Shown: positions 50,980 through 61,436 of the stretch, in pieces
Position numbering within the stretch: position 1 is the stretch's first letter
Layout: each line of letters begins with the position of its first letter
Source: Bin87 sp964502995
Lineage (GTDB): Bacteria; Chloroflexota; Dehalococcoidia; Lucifugimonadales; UBA3495
Assembly: GCA_964502995.1 (NCBI GenBank)
Contig: CAZCZB010000006.1
Span: 1 to 64,000 of the forward strand
Length of the DNA stretch: 64,000 nt
Reading direction: 5' to 3'
Notes under the pieces: generated by a model
The model's input: the letters and a program-made list of their open reading frames with translations, nothing else
What the model was told of the DNA's origin: nothing
Database searches by the model: none
Position numbers and translations under genes: made by a program

Positions 50980-52794
50980 ATGAGCATCCTGTGGCGCATA
51001 ATCAGGATGGCCGCTCGCTACCCGATGCGGCTGAGTCTGGCGTACATTTCGGCGCTGGTCGCCATCGGGTTCTCCCTCGCTCTGCCGTGGTTGTTTGGCA
51101 ATGCGATCGACCTGATGGTCGGCCGCGACCCGGAAACCGGCGGATTCATTCTCATCGACTTCTCACTGGCCGCGCTGGTGGTCTTCGGGGTTGGTATCCT
51201 GGGGGTGAGCCTGGGGCGTGGCTTCTGCGACTTTGCGCGAACCTACACCACCGAATCGCTGTCGCAGAAGGTGTCGTTCGATTGCCGCAACCTGCTTTAC
51301 GACAAGTTGCAGAACGTCAGCTTCGCGTTCCACGATAAGGAGCATACGGGCGACCTGATGTCGCGGGCCACCGCCGACGTGGAAGCGATGCGCCGGTTCG
51401 TGAACCTGGGAATGATCCGCTCTCTGGACGTTGTGGTCCGGATATTCGCCATCCCGTTCATCCTGTTCTTCCTGAATTGGGAACTGGCGCTGATCAGCAT
51501 GATTTTCGTGCCGGCCATCGTGCTGCGTTCCACGTTCGTGATGCGCGCCCTGCGACGCAAGTGGCTGCACGTGCAGGTGGTGATGGGCGAGTCGGTGACC
51601 GTGCTGCAGGAAAACCTGGCCGGTATGCACGTGGTGAAAGCCTTCGCCTCGGAGGACTTTGAGCGCAGGAAGTACAACCGCAAGGCCGAAGAGCTGCGCG
51701 TGGAGTATTACGACGCCGAGCGGATGCAGGGGACCAACAGCGCGTGGATGACGCTGTACTTCACCTTCGCGCTGGGCGTGGTGCTGTGGTACGGCGGTTG
51801 GCAGGTCGTTGACGGCAACCTGACGCCCGGTGAGTTGGCCAAGTTCTTCCTGTACCTCAACCAGTTGACCTTCCCGATTCGCGCGTCGGCGCAGATCATC
51901 AACACGTTCTCCCGCGCCATGTCCTCGGGTCAGCGCCTTTTCAACGTGCTGGACACCCGGTCTCCCGTTTCCGAACGCGACAACGCTCGTGACATGGGCC
52001 GGCCCGACGGCCACGTGCAGTTCGACCACGTCGGGTTCTCCTACGAGGACCGCTCTCCGGCGCTGCTTGACGTTGAAATTGACGCAAAGCCCGGCCAGGT
52101 TACCGCGATCCTCGGCGCGCCGGGCAGCGGCAAGACCACCGTGGTGAACCTGCTGCCCCGGTTCTACGACGTAACCGATGGCAAGATCACCATTGACGGC
52201 GACGATATACGCGATTTCACCCTGCAGTCCCTGCGGCACAACGTGGGCATCGTTCACCAGGACGTGTACCTGTTCAGCGCGAGCATCCGCGACAACATCG
52301 CCTACGGCGTGAGCAACGCCACCCATGAGGACGTGGAACGCGCGGCCAAGGTGGCCCAACTGCACGAGCAAATAATGGCCCTGCCCAACGGATACGACAC
52401 CTGGGTTGGCGAGCGCGGCACGACACTCTCGGGCGGCCAGCGGCAGAGGCTGTCCATCGCGCGCACGATTCTGATTGACCCGCCGGTGCTGATCCTGGAC
52501 GACTCGACGTCGAGCGTTGACGTGGAAACCGAGCGCCAGATTCACCGGGCGATGGTTGAGGTGATGAAGGGTCGCACCACGTTTGTGATCGCGCACCGTC
52601 TCAGCACGGTTCGCGAGGCTGACCAGATTCTGGTATTGGACAAGGGGAACGTCGTGGAGCGCGGCAATCACGAGGAACTGATCCGCTCGGGCGGCATCTA
52701 CCAGAGCATCTACGAATTGCAGTTGCGTCCGCAGGAGGAAGTCCTGCTGGAGGCTGCGGTGCCGGCCATGGCCGACGGGAGGGCCGCGCTATGA
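50980..52794 (+). CDS. ABC exporter subunit with degenerate ATP site (TM287/BmrC-like)
   Basis: A 604-residue half-transporter: six-helix ABC membrane domain (about 1-320) and ATPase domain (about 340-600). Walker A is GAPGSGKTT, signature LSGGQRQRLSIAR, and Walker B reads LILDDSTSSVD, with Asp in place of the catalytic Glu. The same Glu-to-Asp change marks the degenerate-site subunit of heterodimeric exporters such as TM287/288. Substrate (drug or lipid) unknown. It overlaps the next gene by ATGA, so the subunits are made together. Confidence 0.92.
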   Translation: MSILWRIIRMAARYPMRLSLAYISALVAIGFSLALPWLFGNAIDLMVGRDPETGGFILIDFSLAALVVFGVGILGVSLGRGFCDFARTYTTESLSQKVSFDCRNLLYDKLQNVSFAFHDKEHTGDLMSRATADVEAMRRFVNLGMIRSLDVVVRIFAIPFILFFLNWELALISMIFVPAIVLRSTFVMRALRRKWLHVQVVMGESVTVLQENLAGMHVVKAFASEDFERRKYNRKAEELRVEYYDAERMQGTNSAWMTLYFTFALGVVLWYGGWQVVDGNLTPGELAKFFLYLNQLTFPIRASAQIINTFSRAMSSGQRLFNVLDTRSPVSERDNARDMGRPDGHVQFDHVGFSYEDRSPALLDVEIDAKPGQVTAILGAPGSGKTTVVNLLPRFYDVTDGKITIDGDDIRDFTLQSLRHNVGIVHQDVYLFSASIRDNIAYGVSNATHEDVERAAKVAQLHEQIMALPNGYDTWVGERGTTLSGGQRQRLSIARTILIDPPVLILDDSTSSVDVETERQIHRAMVEVMKGRTTFVIAHRLSTVREADQILVLDKGNVVERGNHEELIRSGGIYQSIYELQLRPQEEVLLEAAVPAMADGRAAL

Positions 52795-54719
52795 TGCGAG
52801 GAGGCGGCGGGATCGGCGGCGGCATGATGCGGGGGATGCGCGGCACCTCTGCGGACAGCATGTTCGCGCCGTCCAACGATAACCTAACCGACGAGGATGT
52901 GGTCGGCCGCGTTTATGACAACAAGGTCGTGATGCGGTTCATGACCTTCATCAAGCCCTACAAGAAATACGCGCTGATTGCGTTGATATCGCTGTTGGTG
53001 TATGCCGCGGTCAACGCCACCATACCGCTGTTGATCAAGTACGGCATCGACTGGGCCATTGCCGAGGGCAGCGTGAACCGCGTCCACATCATCGGCGCGG
53101 CTTTCATGGTCATCACGGTCGTTCACTTCATCTCCAACCGGCTGCAGTTCATCTTCATATCGCGCACGGGACAGCACGTGCTGTATGACCTGCGTTCCGG
53201 GATGTTCAGCCACCTGCAGAACCAGTCCAACTCGTTCTACCACCGCACGCCCATCGGGCGGATCATGTCGCGGATGCAGTCGGACGTGCTCCAGTTGCAG
53301 GAGACCTTTGAGTTGCTGGCCCTGGCCCTGGCCGAGCTGGTGACGGTGGTCGCCATCATCGTGCTGATGCTCATTGTGAGCTGGCAATTGGCGCTGGTGT
53401 GCATGTTCGTGGTGCCGGTGCTGACGTTCATCATGATGTTCTGGCAGCGGTTCGCTCGCCACTCGTTCATGCGGATTCGCCGGGCCATCGCCATGGTCAA
53501 CGGCGAATACAACCAGAACATCACCGGGGTTCGCGTCGTCCAGAGCCTGAACCGGCAGGACGAGAACATGGCGCACTTCCGCACGCTGAACCAGGAGTAC
53601 CTGGACGCCAACCTGGAGGCGGCACGCTATTCGGGAATGCTGCAGCCGATGGTCGAATTGCTGATCGGCCTGGGCATTGGTCTGGGCGTGGTGCTGTTCG
53701 GAGGCTGGCTGCTGAAACTGGACGCCCTGGAGATCGGCACGCTGGTGGCGTTCGCCTTCTGGATCCAGCGGTTCTTCGAGCCCATTCGCCAGCTGACCAT
53801 GCAGTACAGCCAGTTGCAGCGCGCGATGGCTGCCGGCGTCCGCATCTTTGAGGTGCTGGACCTTGATCCCGACATCATGGACAAGCCCGACGCCGAGACC
53901 CTGCCCGAGGTGAAAGGCGAGATTCGCTACGATGGCGTCAACTTCCATTACGTTGAGGGTGTTGAGGTGCTGCAGAACGTCAACGTTCACATCAAGGCGG
54001 GCGAGAACGTCGCGCTGGTCGGTTCCACGGGAGCGGGCAAGAGCACGTTCGTGAACCTGCTGCACCGGTCGGCCGATGTAACCGCCGGTTCGATTTCGGT
54101 GGACGGTTATGACATTCGGGACGTGAAGCGCGAGTCCCTGGTCCACCAGATGAGCATGGTGCTGCAGGAGCCATATCTGTTCTCCGGAACCGTGCGCGAG
54201 AACATCGCGTACCAGAACGAAGGTCTGACCGATGAGCAGGTGGTCGAAGCCGCCCAGGCGGTGGGCGCGCACGACTTCATCATGGAGATGGACAACGGCT
54301 ACGATTCGATCCTGGCCGAGCGCGGAGTCAACCTGAGCATCGGGCAGCGCCAGCTCATCAGCTTTGCGCGGGCCATTGCCGGCGACCCCCGGATCCTGGT
54401 GCTGGACGAGGCCACGGCCAACATCGACACGCACACCGAGTTGCTGATTCAGCAGGCTTTGAGCCGCATCCTGAAGGGCCGAACTTCCATCGTGATCGCG
54501 CACCGTCTGTCCACCATCCGCAACGCGGACAAGATCGTGGTGCTGAACCGAGGGCGGGTCGCCGAGATCGGCAACCACGACCAACTGCTGGAAGCGGGCG
54601 GAGTGTATGCCCAGCTTTACGCCATCAACTACGGGTTGTCCGGCCCCAGCGTGGACGTCGCGCCCGTGGGCGGCGAGGTTATCGGCGCGGACGGTCTTTC
54701 GCCAGCAGCGGCCGACTAG
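52791..54719 (+). CDS. ABC exporter subunit with canonical ATP site (TM288/BmrD-like)
   Basis: A 642-residue half-transporter with a Gly/Met-rich N-terminal stretch, six helices and an ATPase domain. Walker A is GSTGAGKST, Walker B LVLDEATANID has the catalytic Glu, and the signature is LSIGQRQ, the variant form that completes the degenerate site of a partner. It pairs with the subunit upstream. The stop codon shares CTAG with the convergent hydrolase gene. Confidence 0.92.
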   Translation: MMRGGGGIGGGMMRGMRGTSADSMFAPSNDNLTDEDVVGRVYDNKVVMRFMTFIKPYKKYALIALISLLVYAAVNATIPLLIKYGIDWAIAEGSVNRVHIIGAAFMVITVVHFISNRLQFIFISRTGQHVLYDLRSGMFSHLQNQSNSFYHRTPIGRIMSRMQSDVLQLQETFELLALALAELVTVVAIIVLMLIVSWQLALVCMFVVPVLTFIMMFWQRFARHSFMRIRRAIAMVNGEYNQNITGVRVVQSLNRQDENMAHFRTLNQEYLDANLEAARYSGMLQPMVELLIGLGIGLGVVLFGGWLLKLDALEIGTLVAFAFWIQRFFEPIRQLTMQYSQLQRAMAAGVRIFEVLDLDPDIMDKPDAETLPEVKGEIRYDGVNFHYVEGVEVLQNVNVHIKAGENVALVGSTGAGKSTFVNLLHRSADVTAGSISVDGYDIRDVKRESLVHQMSMVLQEPYLFSGTVRENIAYQNEGLTDEQVVEAAQAVGAHDFIMEMDNGYDSILAERGVNLSIGQRQLISFARAIAGDPRILVLDEATANIDTHTELLIQQALSRILKGRTSIVIAHRLSTIRNADKIVVLNRGRVAEIGNHDQLLEAGGVYAQLYAINYGLSGPSVDVAPVGGEVIGADGLSPAAAD

Positions 54720-55603
54720 GCAGTTTCCTGTAGGAACGAACGGATCACGGCGGCCAGTTCCTGGGGCTTGTCGTAGCCAATGTCGTGGATGGTGTCCGGG
54801 ATCCAGTGGGCGCGCCCGTTGGGCAGGGCACGCTCGGCGGCGGCAACCATGACCTCACGCTGACGGGAAAACGATGAATTCGCACGCTCGGGACGCGGGC
54901 CGGCGGCCACCACCAGGGTGGGAACGGTGATCCTGGGCAGCACGACCGACGGGGGTTCGCCCCACATGGTTTCCAACACCTGGGCGTGATTTTCCGGGCG
55001 CAGGATGTCGCGCATCTGGCCGTCGGTTCCCTCGTACACCATGGTGAGGGCGATTTCGGCCAGGTCGTCGCCCCAGCAGAAGGACAGGTTCGCGGCCAGT
55101 TGGTCCAGGTATTGCGCGCGCGTGCCGGCGACCAGACGAGGGGCCAGGCGCTGCCGGAACGCCTCCCAGGTCGGATCCGGGAGGAGCCGGCCATCCTGGA
55201 ACCCGCCGTCGATCATCACCAGGCGGCTGACCCGGTCGGGGAAACGCATGGCAAGATTGCTTGATACGTGCCCGCCCCAGGAATGGCCCAACACGGCGGC
55301 TTGTTCCATGCCGAAGTGGTCCAGCACCCTCACGGCATCCTCCGCGAGGGTCTGCCAGTCGTAACCTGATGGCGCCTGCGTGGTGGCGCCATGCCCGCGC
55401 TGGTCGGGAGCGACAATACGGTATTCCTGCCTCAGAAACGGGGCCAGACGGCGGTACCAGTGTCCCGAGGAGGCCAGGCCGTGCAATGCCAGCAACGGTT
55501 GACCATCGCCTCCCCAGTCAAGGCAGTGAACGTCGAGTTCGCCGAGGGGGATTGTGCCGGCAAACTGCGGGCCGGTGGGGGGTTCCGAGTTTGTGTTAGC
55601 CAT
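54716..55603 (-). CDS. Alpha/beta hydrolase
   Basis: A 295-residue alpha/beta-hydrolase fold enzyme. Oxyanion region LLALHGLASSGHWY, nucleophile elbow GHSWGGH (Ser), acid Asp probably in VPTLVVAAGPRPE region, and His in PDTIHDIGYDKPQ. Esterase, epoxide hydrolase or related activity; not predictable. Convergent with the ABC exporter, sharing a stop tetranucleotide. Confidence 0.88.
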   Translation of the reverse strand: MANTNSEPPTGPQFAGTIPLGELDVHCLDWGGDGQPLLALHGLASSGHWYRRLAPFLRQEYRIVAPDQRGHGATTQAPSGYDWQTLAEDAVRVLDHFGMEQAAVLGHSWGGHVSSNLAMRFPDRVSRLVMIDGGFQDGRLLPDPTWEAFRQRLAPRLVAGTRAQYLDQLAANLSFCWGDDLAEIALTMVYEGTDGQMRDILRPENHAQVLETMWGEPPSVVLPRITVPTLVVAAGPRPERANSSFSRQREVMVAAAERALPNGRAHWIPDTIHDIGYDKPQELAAVIRSFLQETA

Positions 55604-55986
55604 AGACGCACCAGATGCCTCGATTGGGTGGATCCCGTGCGATTATACTCCGGGAAACAGGCGCTCCGGAGATGGCGCGTGGCAATTGCGGATGGTGCCA
55701 ACCAGGGAGACCGGCGGTTGGGGCCGGCGTATTTGACCGGGATAGACCGGTTGAGCGGGATGGACAGGAGATTCGGGTTGGTGATTTTCGGGTGATCAGA
55801 CGGCATACGGGACTTTAGCGGGACGCGATGTATCCGGAACGTTTTCCCCGGCTATACAATGCAGCAACCGGCGCTGGGTGTTTTGATTGCGTCATTGCCC
55901 GGCTGGGCGTGGGGGATTCCGGGAGTTGCCGGGCTGTGTGCTAGAATGACGGCATACAGCAACGCACCGATGGTCAGGAGGTTGCG
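55604..55986. other. 383-bp intergenic region before pgi
   Basis: Nothing recognisable apart from the extended -10 at 55939-55947. No convincing gene on either strand. Confidence 0.6.
55939..55947 (+). promoter_or_regulatory. Extended -10 element of the pgi-gnd-zwf operon
   Basis: TGCTAGAAT (TGN plus TAGAAT), 39 nt before the pgi ATG. No convincing -35 at 17 bp. Confidence 0.5.
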
Positions 55987-57627
55987 ATGACGACCGACCG
56001 TTTCCATCTCGGCGATTATGAGGATTTGGTGGCCAATTCGGCCGCCACACTGGACGCCGCCAACGCGCGAGCCCGGTTGAAAGCCCACGACCACACGCTG
56101 TGGAGCGACGACCCCACGGAAATCGCCAACCGCCTGGCGTGGCTGACGCTGCCCACGGATATGCGAAGCCTGGTTGGCGAACTGCGTGATTTCGCTGACT
56201 CCGTGGTGTCAGAGGGCTATCGCGACCTGGTTTTGCTGGGCATGGGCGGCAGCAGTCTGGGGCCGGAGGTTATCCGTCAGGTGATCGGCGAGTCCCAGAA
56301 CGCCGGCTTGGGCATGTTCACGCTGGACAGCACGGTTCCCGCCTGGGTGGCGGCCACTACGGCGGCGGTTGACCCGGCGCGAACCGTATTCGCCATATCG
56401 TCCAAATCGGGAACCACCACGGAACCGTTGGCGTTCTACGCTCATTTCCGCCGCCTGGTGGAGTCCAGCATCGGGTCGGAACGCGCCGGCCGCAACTTCA
56501 TTGCGGTCACGGACCCGGATACACCGTTGGCTCGGATGGCCGGAACCGCCGGGTTCCGTCATGCCTTCATCAATGATCCGGACATCGGCGGCCGTTACTC
56601 GGTGCTGTCGCACTTCGGGCTGGTGCCCGCCGCGCTGACCGGGGTTGATCTCGACCGACTGCTGGCGTCTGCCGCCGACATGGAGGCGCAGTGCCTCAGA
56701 GCGGGTAGTACCGCCGCCGATCCCGGAGCGTGGCTGGGCACTGTGATCGGCGCGCTGGCGAACCACGGGCGGGACAAGCTCACGCTGGTTGCCGCGCCGA
56801 ACATCGCCGGGTTCGGGCTGTGGGTGGAGCAACTGCTGGCGGAAAGCACCGGCAAGAACGGGACGGGCATCGTGCCGGTTGCATCCGAGCCGCTGGCAGA
56901 GCCGGGGCGCTACGGGGACGACCGGGTTTTCGTGCAGTTGCGTCTGGCGGACGACAACAGCCCGGAGGCTCGCAAGGCCGACAGTGTCCTGGACCAACTG
57001 GAGGTTGCAGGGCATCCCGTGATCCGGCTGCAAATGGCCGACCCCTACGATCTGGGCTCCGAGTTCTACCGATGGGAGTACGCAACCGCCATCGCCGGGC
57101 ACGTTCTGGGCATCCATCCCTTTGATCAGCCGGACGTGCAGGGGGCGAAGGATCGCACCGTTGCGGTACTCGACCGGTACGAGTCCGAGGGCCGGCTGCC
57201 CGATCGTCGGTACGACGATGCTGAAGCTCTGAGGCGCCTGTTGGCGGAGTGCAAGGCGGGTGACTACCTGGCCGTCATGGCATACCTTCCGGACGCAGCG
57301 GGAATCCCGGAATCGATTCACCGGTTGCGGAGCAGGGTGATTCACAAACACGGGATTGCCACCACCGCCGGGTACGGGCCGCGATTCCTGCACTCGACGG
57401 GCCAGTTGCACAAGGGCGGGCCCGATTCGGGGATATTCCTGCAACTTACGCAACCGCACACCGACGACGTCGCCATTCCGGATTGGCCGTACAGTTTCGG
57501 CACGCTGGCCGACGCGCAGGCGCTGGGCGATTTGCAGGCGCTGCGGGAATTGGGACGGCGCTGCGTGTCAATCCGGCTGGATGGCGACCCTGCCGGGGGC
57601 ATCGACCTGCTGGCAGAAACCCTATGA
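55987..57627 (+). CDS. pgi: Glucose-6-phosphate isomerase
   Basis: A 546-residue phosphoglucose isomerase: LLGMGGSSLGPEVIRQV (phosphosugar-binding), FAISSKSGTTTEPLAFY, and a late HSTGQLHKGGPDSG with the His usually involved in ring opening. The sequence is closer in length and motifs to the isomerase half of fused transaldolase-Pgi proteins than to classical E. coli Pgi. It interconverts glucose-6-P and fructose-6-P. AGGAGG precedes the ATG. First gene of the oxidative pentose phosphate operon. Confidence 0.93.
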   Translation: MTTDRFHLGDYEDLVANSAATLDAANARARLKAHDHTLWSDDPTEIANRLAWLTLPTDMRSLVGELRDFADSVVSEGYRDLVLLGMGGSSLGPEVIRQVIGESQNAGLGMFTLDSTVPAWVAATTAAVDPARTVFAISSKSGTTTEPLAFYAHFRRLVESSIGSERAGRNFIAVTDPDTPLARMAGTAGFRHAFINDPDIGGRYSVLSHFGLVPAALTGVDLDRLLASAADMEAQCLRAGSTAADPGAWLGTVIGALANHGRDKLTLVAAPNIAGFGLWVEQLLAESTGKNGTGIVPVASEPLAEPGRYGDDRVFVQLRLADDNSPEARKADSVLDQLEVAGHPVIRLQMADPYDLGSEFYRWEYATAIAGHVLGIHPFDQPDVQGAKDRTVAVLDRYESEGRLPDRRYDDAEALRRLLAECKAGDYLAVMAYLPDAAGIPESIHRLRSRVIHKHGIATTAGYGPRFLHSTGQLHKGGPDSGIFLQLTQPHTDDVAIPDWPYSFGTLADAQALGDLQALRELGRRCVSIRLDGDPAGGIDLLAETL

Positions 57628-57820
57628 GGCGCGGCAACGCATCCCCAAACCACTCGTAGCTCCGATGCAAGCAATGGATCAGAACCCAAATCCAGGGGGG
57701 CTGACGGATTTTTGCGGCGGGTTTGACGGTACTGCGGGCCGGGAACGGCAGCGTCTTGAAACTGACGGCATATAGCGATTGGTGGCTTATCGCTACGGTT
57801 CTTGAAACTGGAGGAACATT

Positions 57821-58746
57821 TTGGAACTCGGAATGATTGGGCTGGGCCGCATGGGCGCTAACATGACGCAGCGTCTGCTGGGCGGCGGACATACCGTGGT
57901 GGTGTACGACCAGAACGCGGAGGCAGTGGAGTCCAGCGCATCCGGAGGAGCAACGTCCGCCGGGTCGGTTGCGGACGTTGTGAGCCGTCTCGCCGCGCCG
58001 AGGGCGGTGTGGGTGATGCTGCCGGCCGGGGCCGTGACCGATACCGTCATCGAGGAACTGGCCGGGCTGCTGGACGGCGGCGATGCCATCATCGACGGGG
58101 GCAACGCCAACTACAAGGACACGCTGCGCCGGGGCGAGACGCTGGCGGAGCGCGGCATCCACCTGCTGGATGCCGGCACCAGCGGCGGCGTTTGGGGTCT
58201 GGTCGAAGGATACTCGCTGATGGTTGGCGGTGATGCCGATGTGTTCGCTCGCCTGGAACCCATCTTTCAGACTCTGGCGCCCGGTGAGGACAAGGGATAC
58301 AGCCGCGTGGGTCCCACGGGCGCCGGCCATTTCACGAAGATGGTGCATAACGGCGTGGAGTACGCGCTGATGCAGGCGTACGCCGAGGGGTTCGAATTGC
58401 TGGAGGCCAAGCAGGCGGATTTCGACCTGGACCTGATGGCCATCGCCAAGACGTGGCAGCACGGCAGCGTGGTGCGCTCGTGGCTGCTGGATCTGGCGGT
58501 GCTGGCGTTGGAGGCCGACCCGGGACTGGAGAGCCTGTCCGCCTACGTGGACGACTCCGGGGAGGGTCGCTGGACGGTGAACGAGTCGGTGGAGATGGCG
58601 GTCCCGACGCCGGCCATCACGGCGGCGCTGTACCAGCGCTTCCGCTCGCGGCAGGAGGAACCCTTCGGAGGGCGGATGCTGGCGGCGCTGCGCAACCAGT
58701 TCGGCGGCCACGCGGTTCGTGAATCGGGCCGGGAGGCCAACTCCCA

Positions 58747-58750
<4 letters not shown>
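57821..58750 (+). CDS. gnd: 6-phosphogluconate dehydrogenase (short, decarboxylating)
   Basis: A 309-residue dehydrogenase of the short, YqeC/GndA-type 6PGDH branch. Rossmann motif MIGLGRMGANM, substrate motif DAGTSGGVWGL, catalytic Lys in GHFTKMVHNGVEY. Short members often prefer NAD, and the Asp after the second strand (VVYDQNAE) fits that. Converts 6-phosphogluconate to ribulose-5-P and CO2. TTG start with GGAGG 6-7 nt upstream. Its last 4 bp (ATGA) overlap zwf. Confidence 0.92.
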
Positions 58751-60249
<1,499 letters not shown>

Positions 60250-60324
60250 CCGACGGAGGTTGACGGGCGAATTGCAGGGTTGGGGCAGATGATTGTCTGC
60301 TCCTGCGTGTCCGTTTTCCAAGAG

Positions 60325-60351
60325 TAGGGGCGGGTCTGAGACTCGCCCCTA
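60325..60351. terminator. Palindrome behind zwf, GGGGCGGGTCTGAGAC type
   Basis: 12-bp arms TAGGGGCGGGTC/GACTCGCCCCTA with one G-T pair and a 3-nt loop, between convergent zwf and the CMD gene. Could serve both. No T-run. Confidence 0.65.
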
Positions 60352-60387
60352 TGGGATTTGGGCCATTTGGATGGGGATGATTGCGGG

Positions 60388-61170
60388 TTAGGCGTTGGCG
60401 AAAATCTCGTTGGCGACGTCCATTGCGCCGCGGGCGAAGGGGATGCCGGCGTACAGGGTCATGTGTCCGAAGACCTCGATGATCTGGTCCTGAGTGAAAC
60501 CGATGTTGAGGGCGCCCCGGATATGGCTGCGCAACGGCCCTTCGCGTCCCAGCGCGGCGAGGCACGTCATGGTGCAGATGCAGCGGCTGGGCAGGTCGAG
60601 GCCGGGACGGGTCCACGTAGCCCCCCAGTAGTATTCGCCGGTCACGCGGCCCAGTTCCGCCTCGGCCTGCGTGGGAGGAGCGGAACGGCTGCCGCCGCCG
60701 CCCATGTAGTTGCGACGGTACTCGTCGCCCCTCTGGAACAGGCTGTCGGAGTCCTCGTTGGTGTCGTGGACGCGGGCGGGCGTGAAATCTATGCCGCGCT
60801 CGTCGAACACGTCCTTGCAGATGGTGAGGGCCTGGATTCCGCCGGGCGCGCCGGCATACCAGGTGTCGTGGATGATCAACTCGACGATCTGCTCGGGCGT
60901 GAGGCCAATGTTGAGGGCGTTGCCAAGATGACGGCGCAGTTGCACCTCCCGGTTAAGCACGATCAGGGATGACAGGGTGATCATCTCGCGCTGCACCGGG
61001 GTCAGGGCCGGTCGTCGCCAGATTATGCCGAACAGTCCCTCGCCGAGGATGCGTTCAAGGTCGGGCGCGATGTCCCACGCGCCAGGCGAGGAACCGCCGG
61101 TGATCTGTCCGCCGCCGAACATTCGGCGCGTCTCCTGTCCCAGTTCGTAGCGGTCGTCCAATTCGCTCAT
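60388..61170 (-). CDS. Carboxymuconolactone decarboxylase-like protein with two CMD domains
   Basis: A 260-residue protein with two AhpD/CMD-like domains. First: VLNREVQLRRHLGNALNIGLTPEQIVELIIH; second: REGPLRSHIRGALNIGFTQDQIIEVFGH. The AhpD CxxC peroxidase site is absent: the second domain has a CIC motif further upstream (SRCICTMTC). The duplication suggests an internal pseudo-dimer. Decarboxylase or related activity on an unknown acid. GGAGG lies 6 nt before the ATG at 61170. Confidence 0.85.
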   Translation of the reverse strand: MSELDDRYELGQETRRMFGGGQITGGSSPGAWDIAPDLERILGEGLFGIIWRRPALTPVQREMITLSSLIVLNREVQLRRHLGNALNIGLTPEQIVELIIHDTWYAGAPGGIQALTICKDVFDERGIDFTPARVHDTNEDSDSLFQRGDEYRRNYMGGGGSRSAPPTQAEAELGRVTGEYYWGATWTRPGLDLPSRCICTMTCLAALGREGPLRSHIRGALNIGFTQDQIIEVFGHMTLYAGIPFARGAMDVANEIFANA

Positions 61171-61423
61171 GGTTTGCCTCCGATATACGATTGCCGGCAG
61201 TGTACGAGCGCAGTTCCGGCAACGCAACCGGCGGAGCCAGCGGACGGGTATCGCCGGGATGGCGAATGTCCTTGTGACATCGGGGATGACCAATCGGGAC
61301 GTGGGTGCGCCGCGGACGGAGCAACCACAGAAGTTCTCCCCACACCAGGACGTCCGGTTTTATGGAGGTCGCAGTGTGGGCTTGAGACGGTCGCCGCAGG
61401 TCTGTGCAGGAGCTTTGCTGTGC

Positions 61424-61429
61424 TATGAT
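61424..61429 (+). promoter_or_regulatory. -10 hexamer of the D-aminoacylase-like gene; probably leaderless
   Basis: TATGAT ends 7 nt before the ATG at 61437 with no Shine-Dalgarno in between; the same arrangement as pcrA. Confidence 0.55.
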
Positions 61430-61436
61430 TCCGGCC

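Noticed and set aside
52884..54584. 566-codon minus-strand frame opposite the ABC exporter
   Set aside because: Antisense shadow rich in His/Gln/Val, no start signal.
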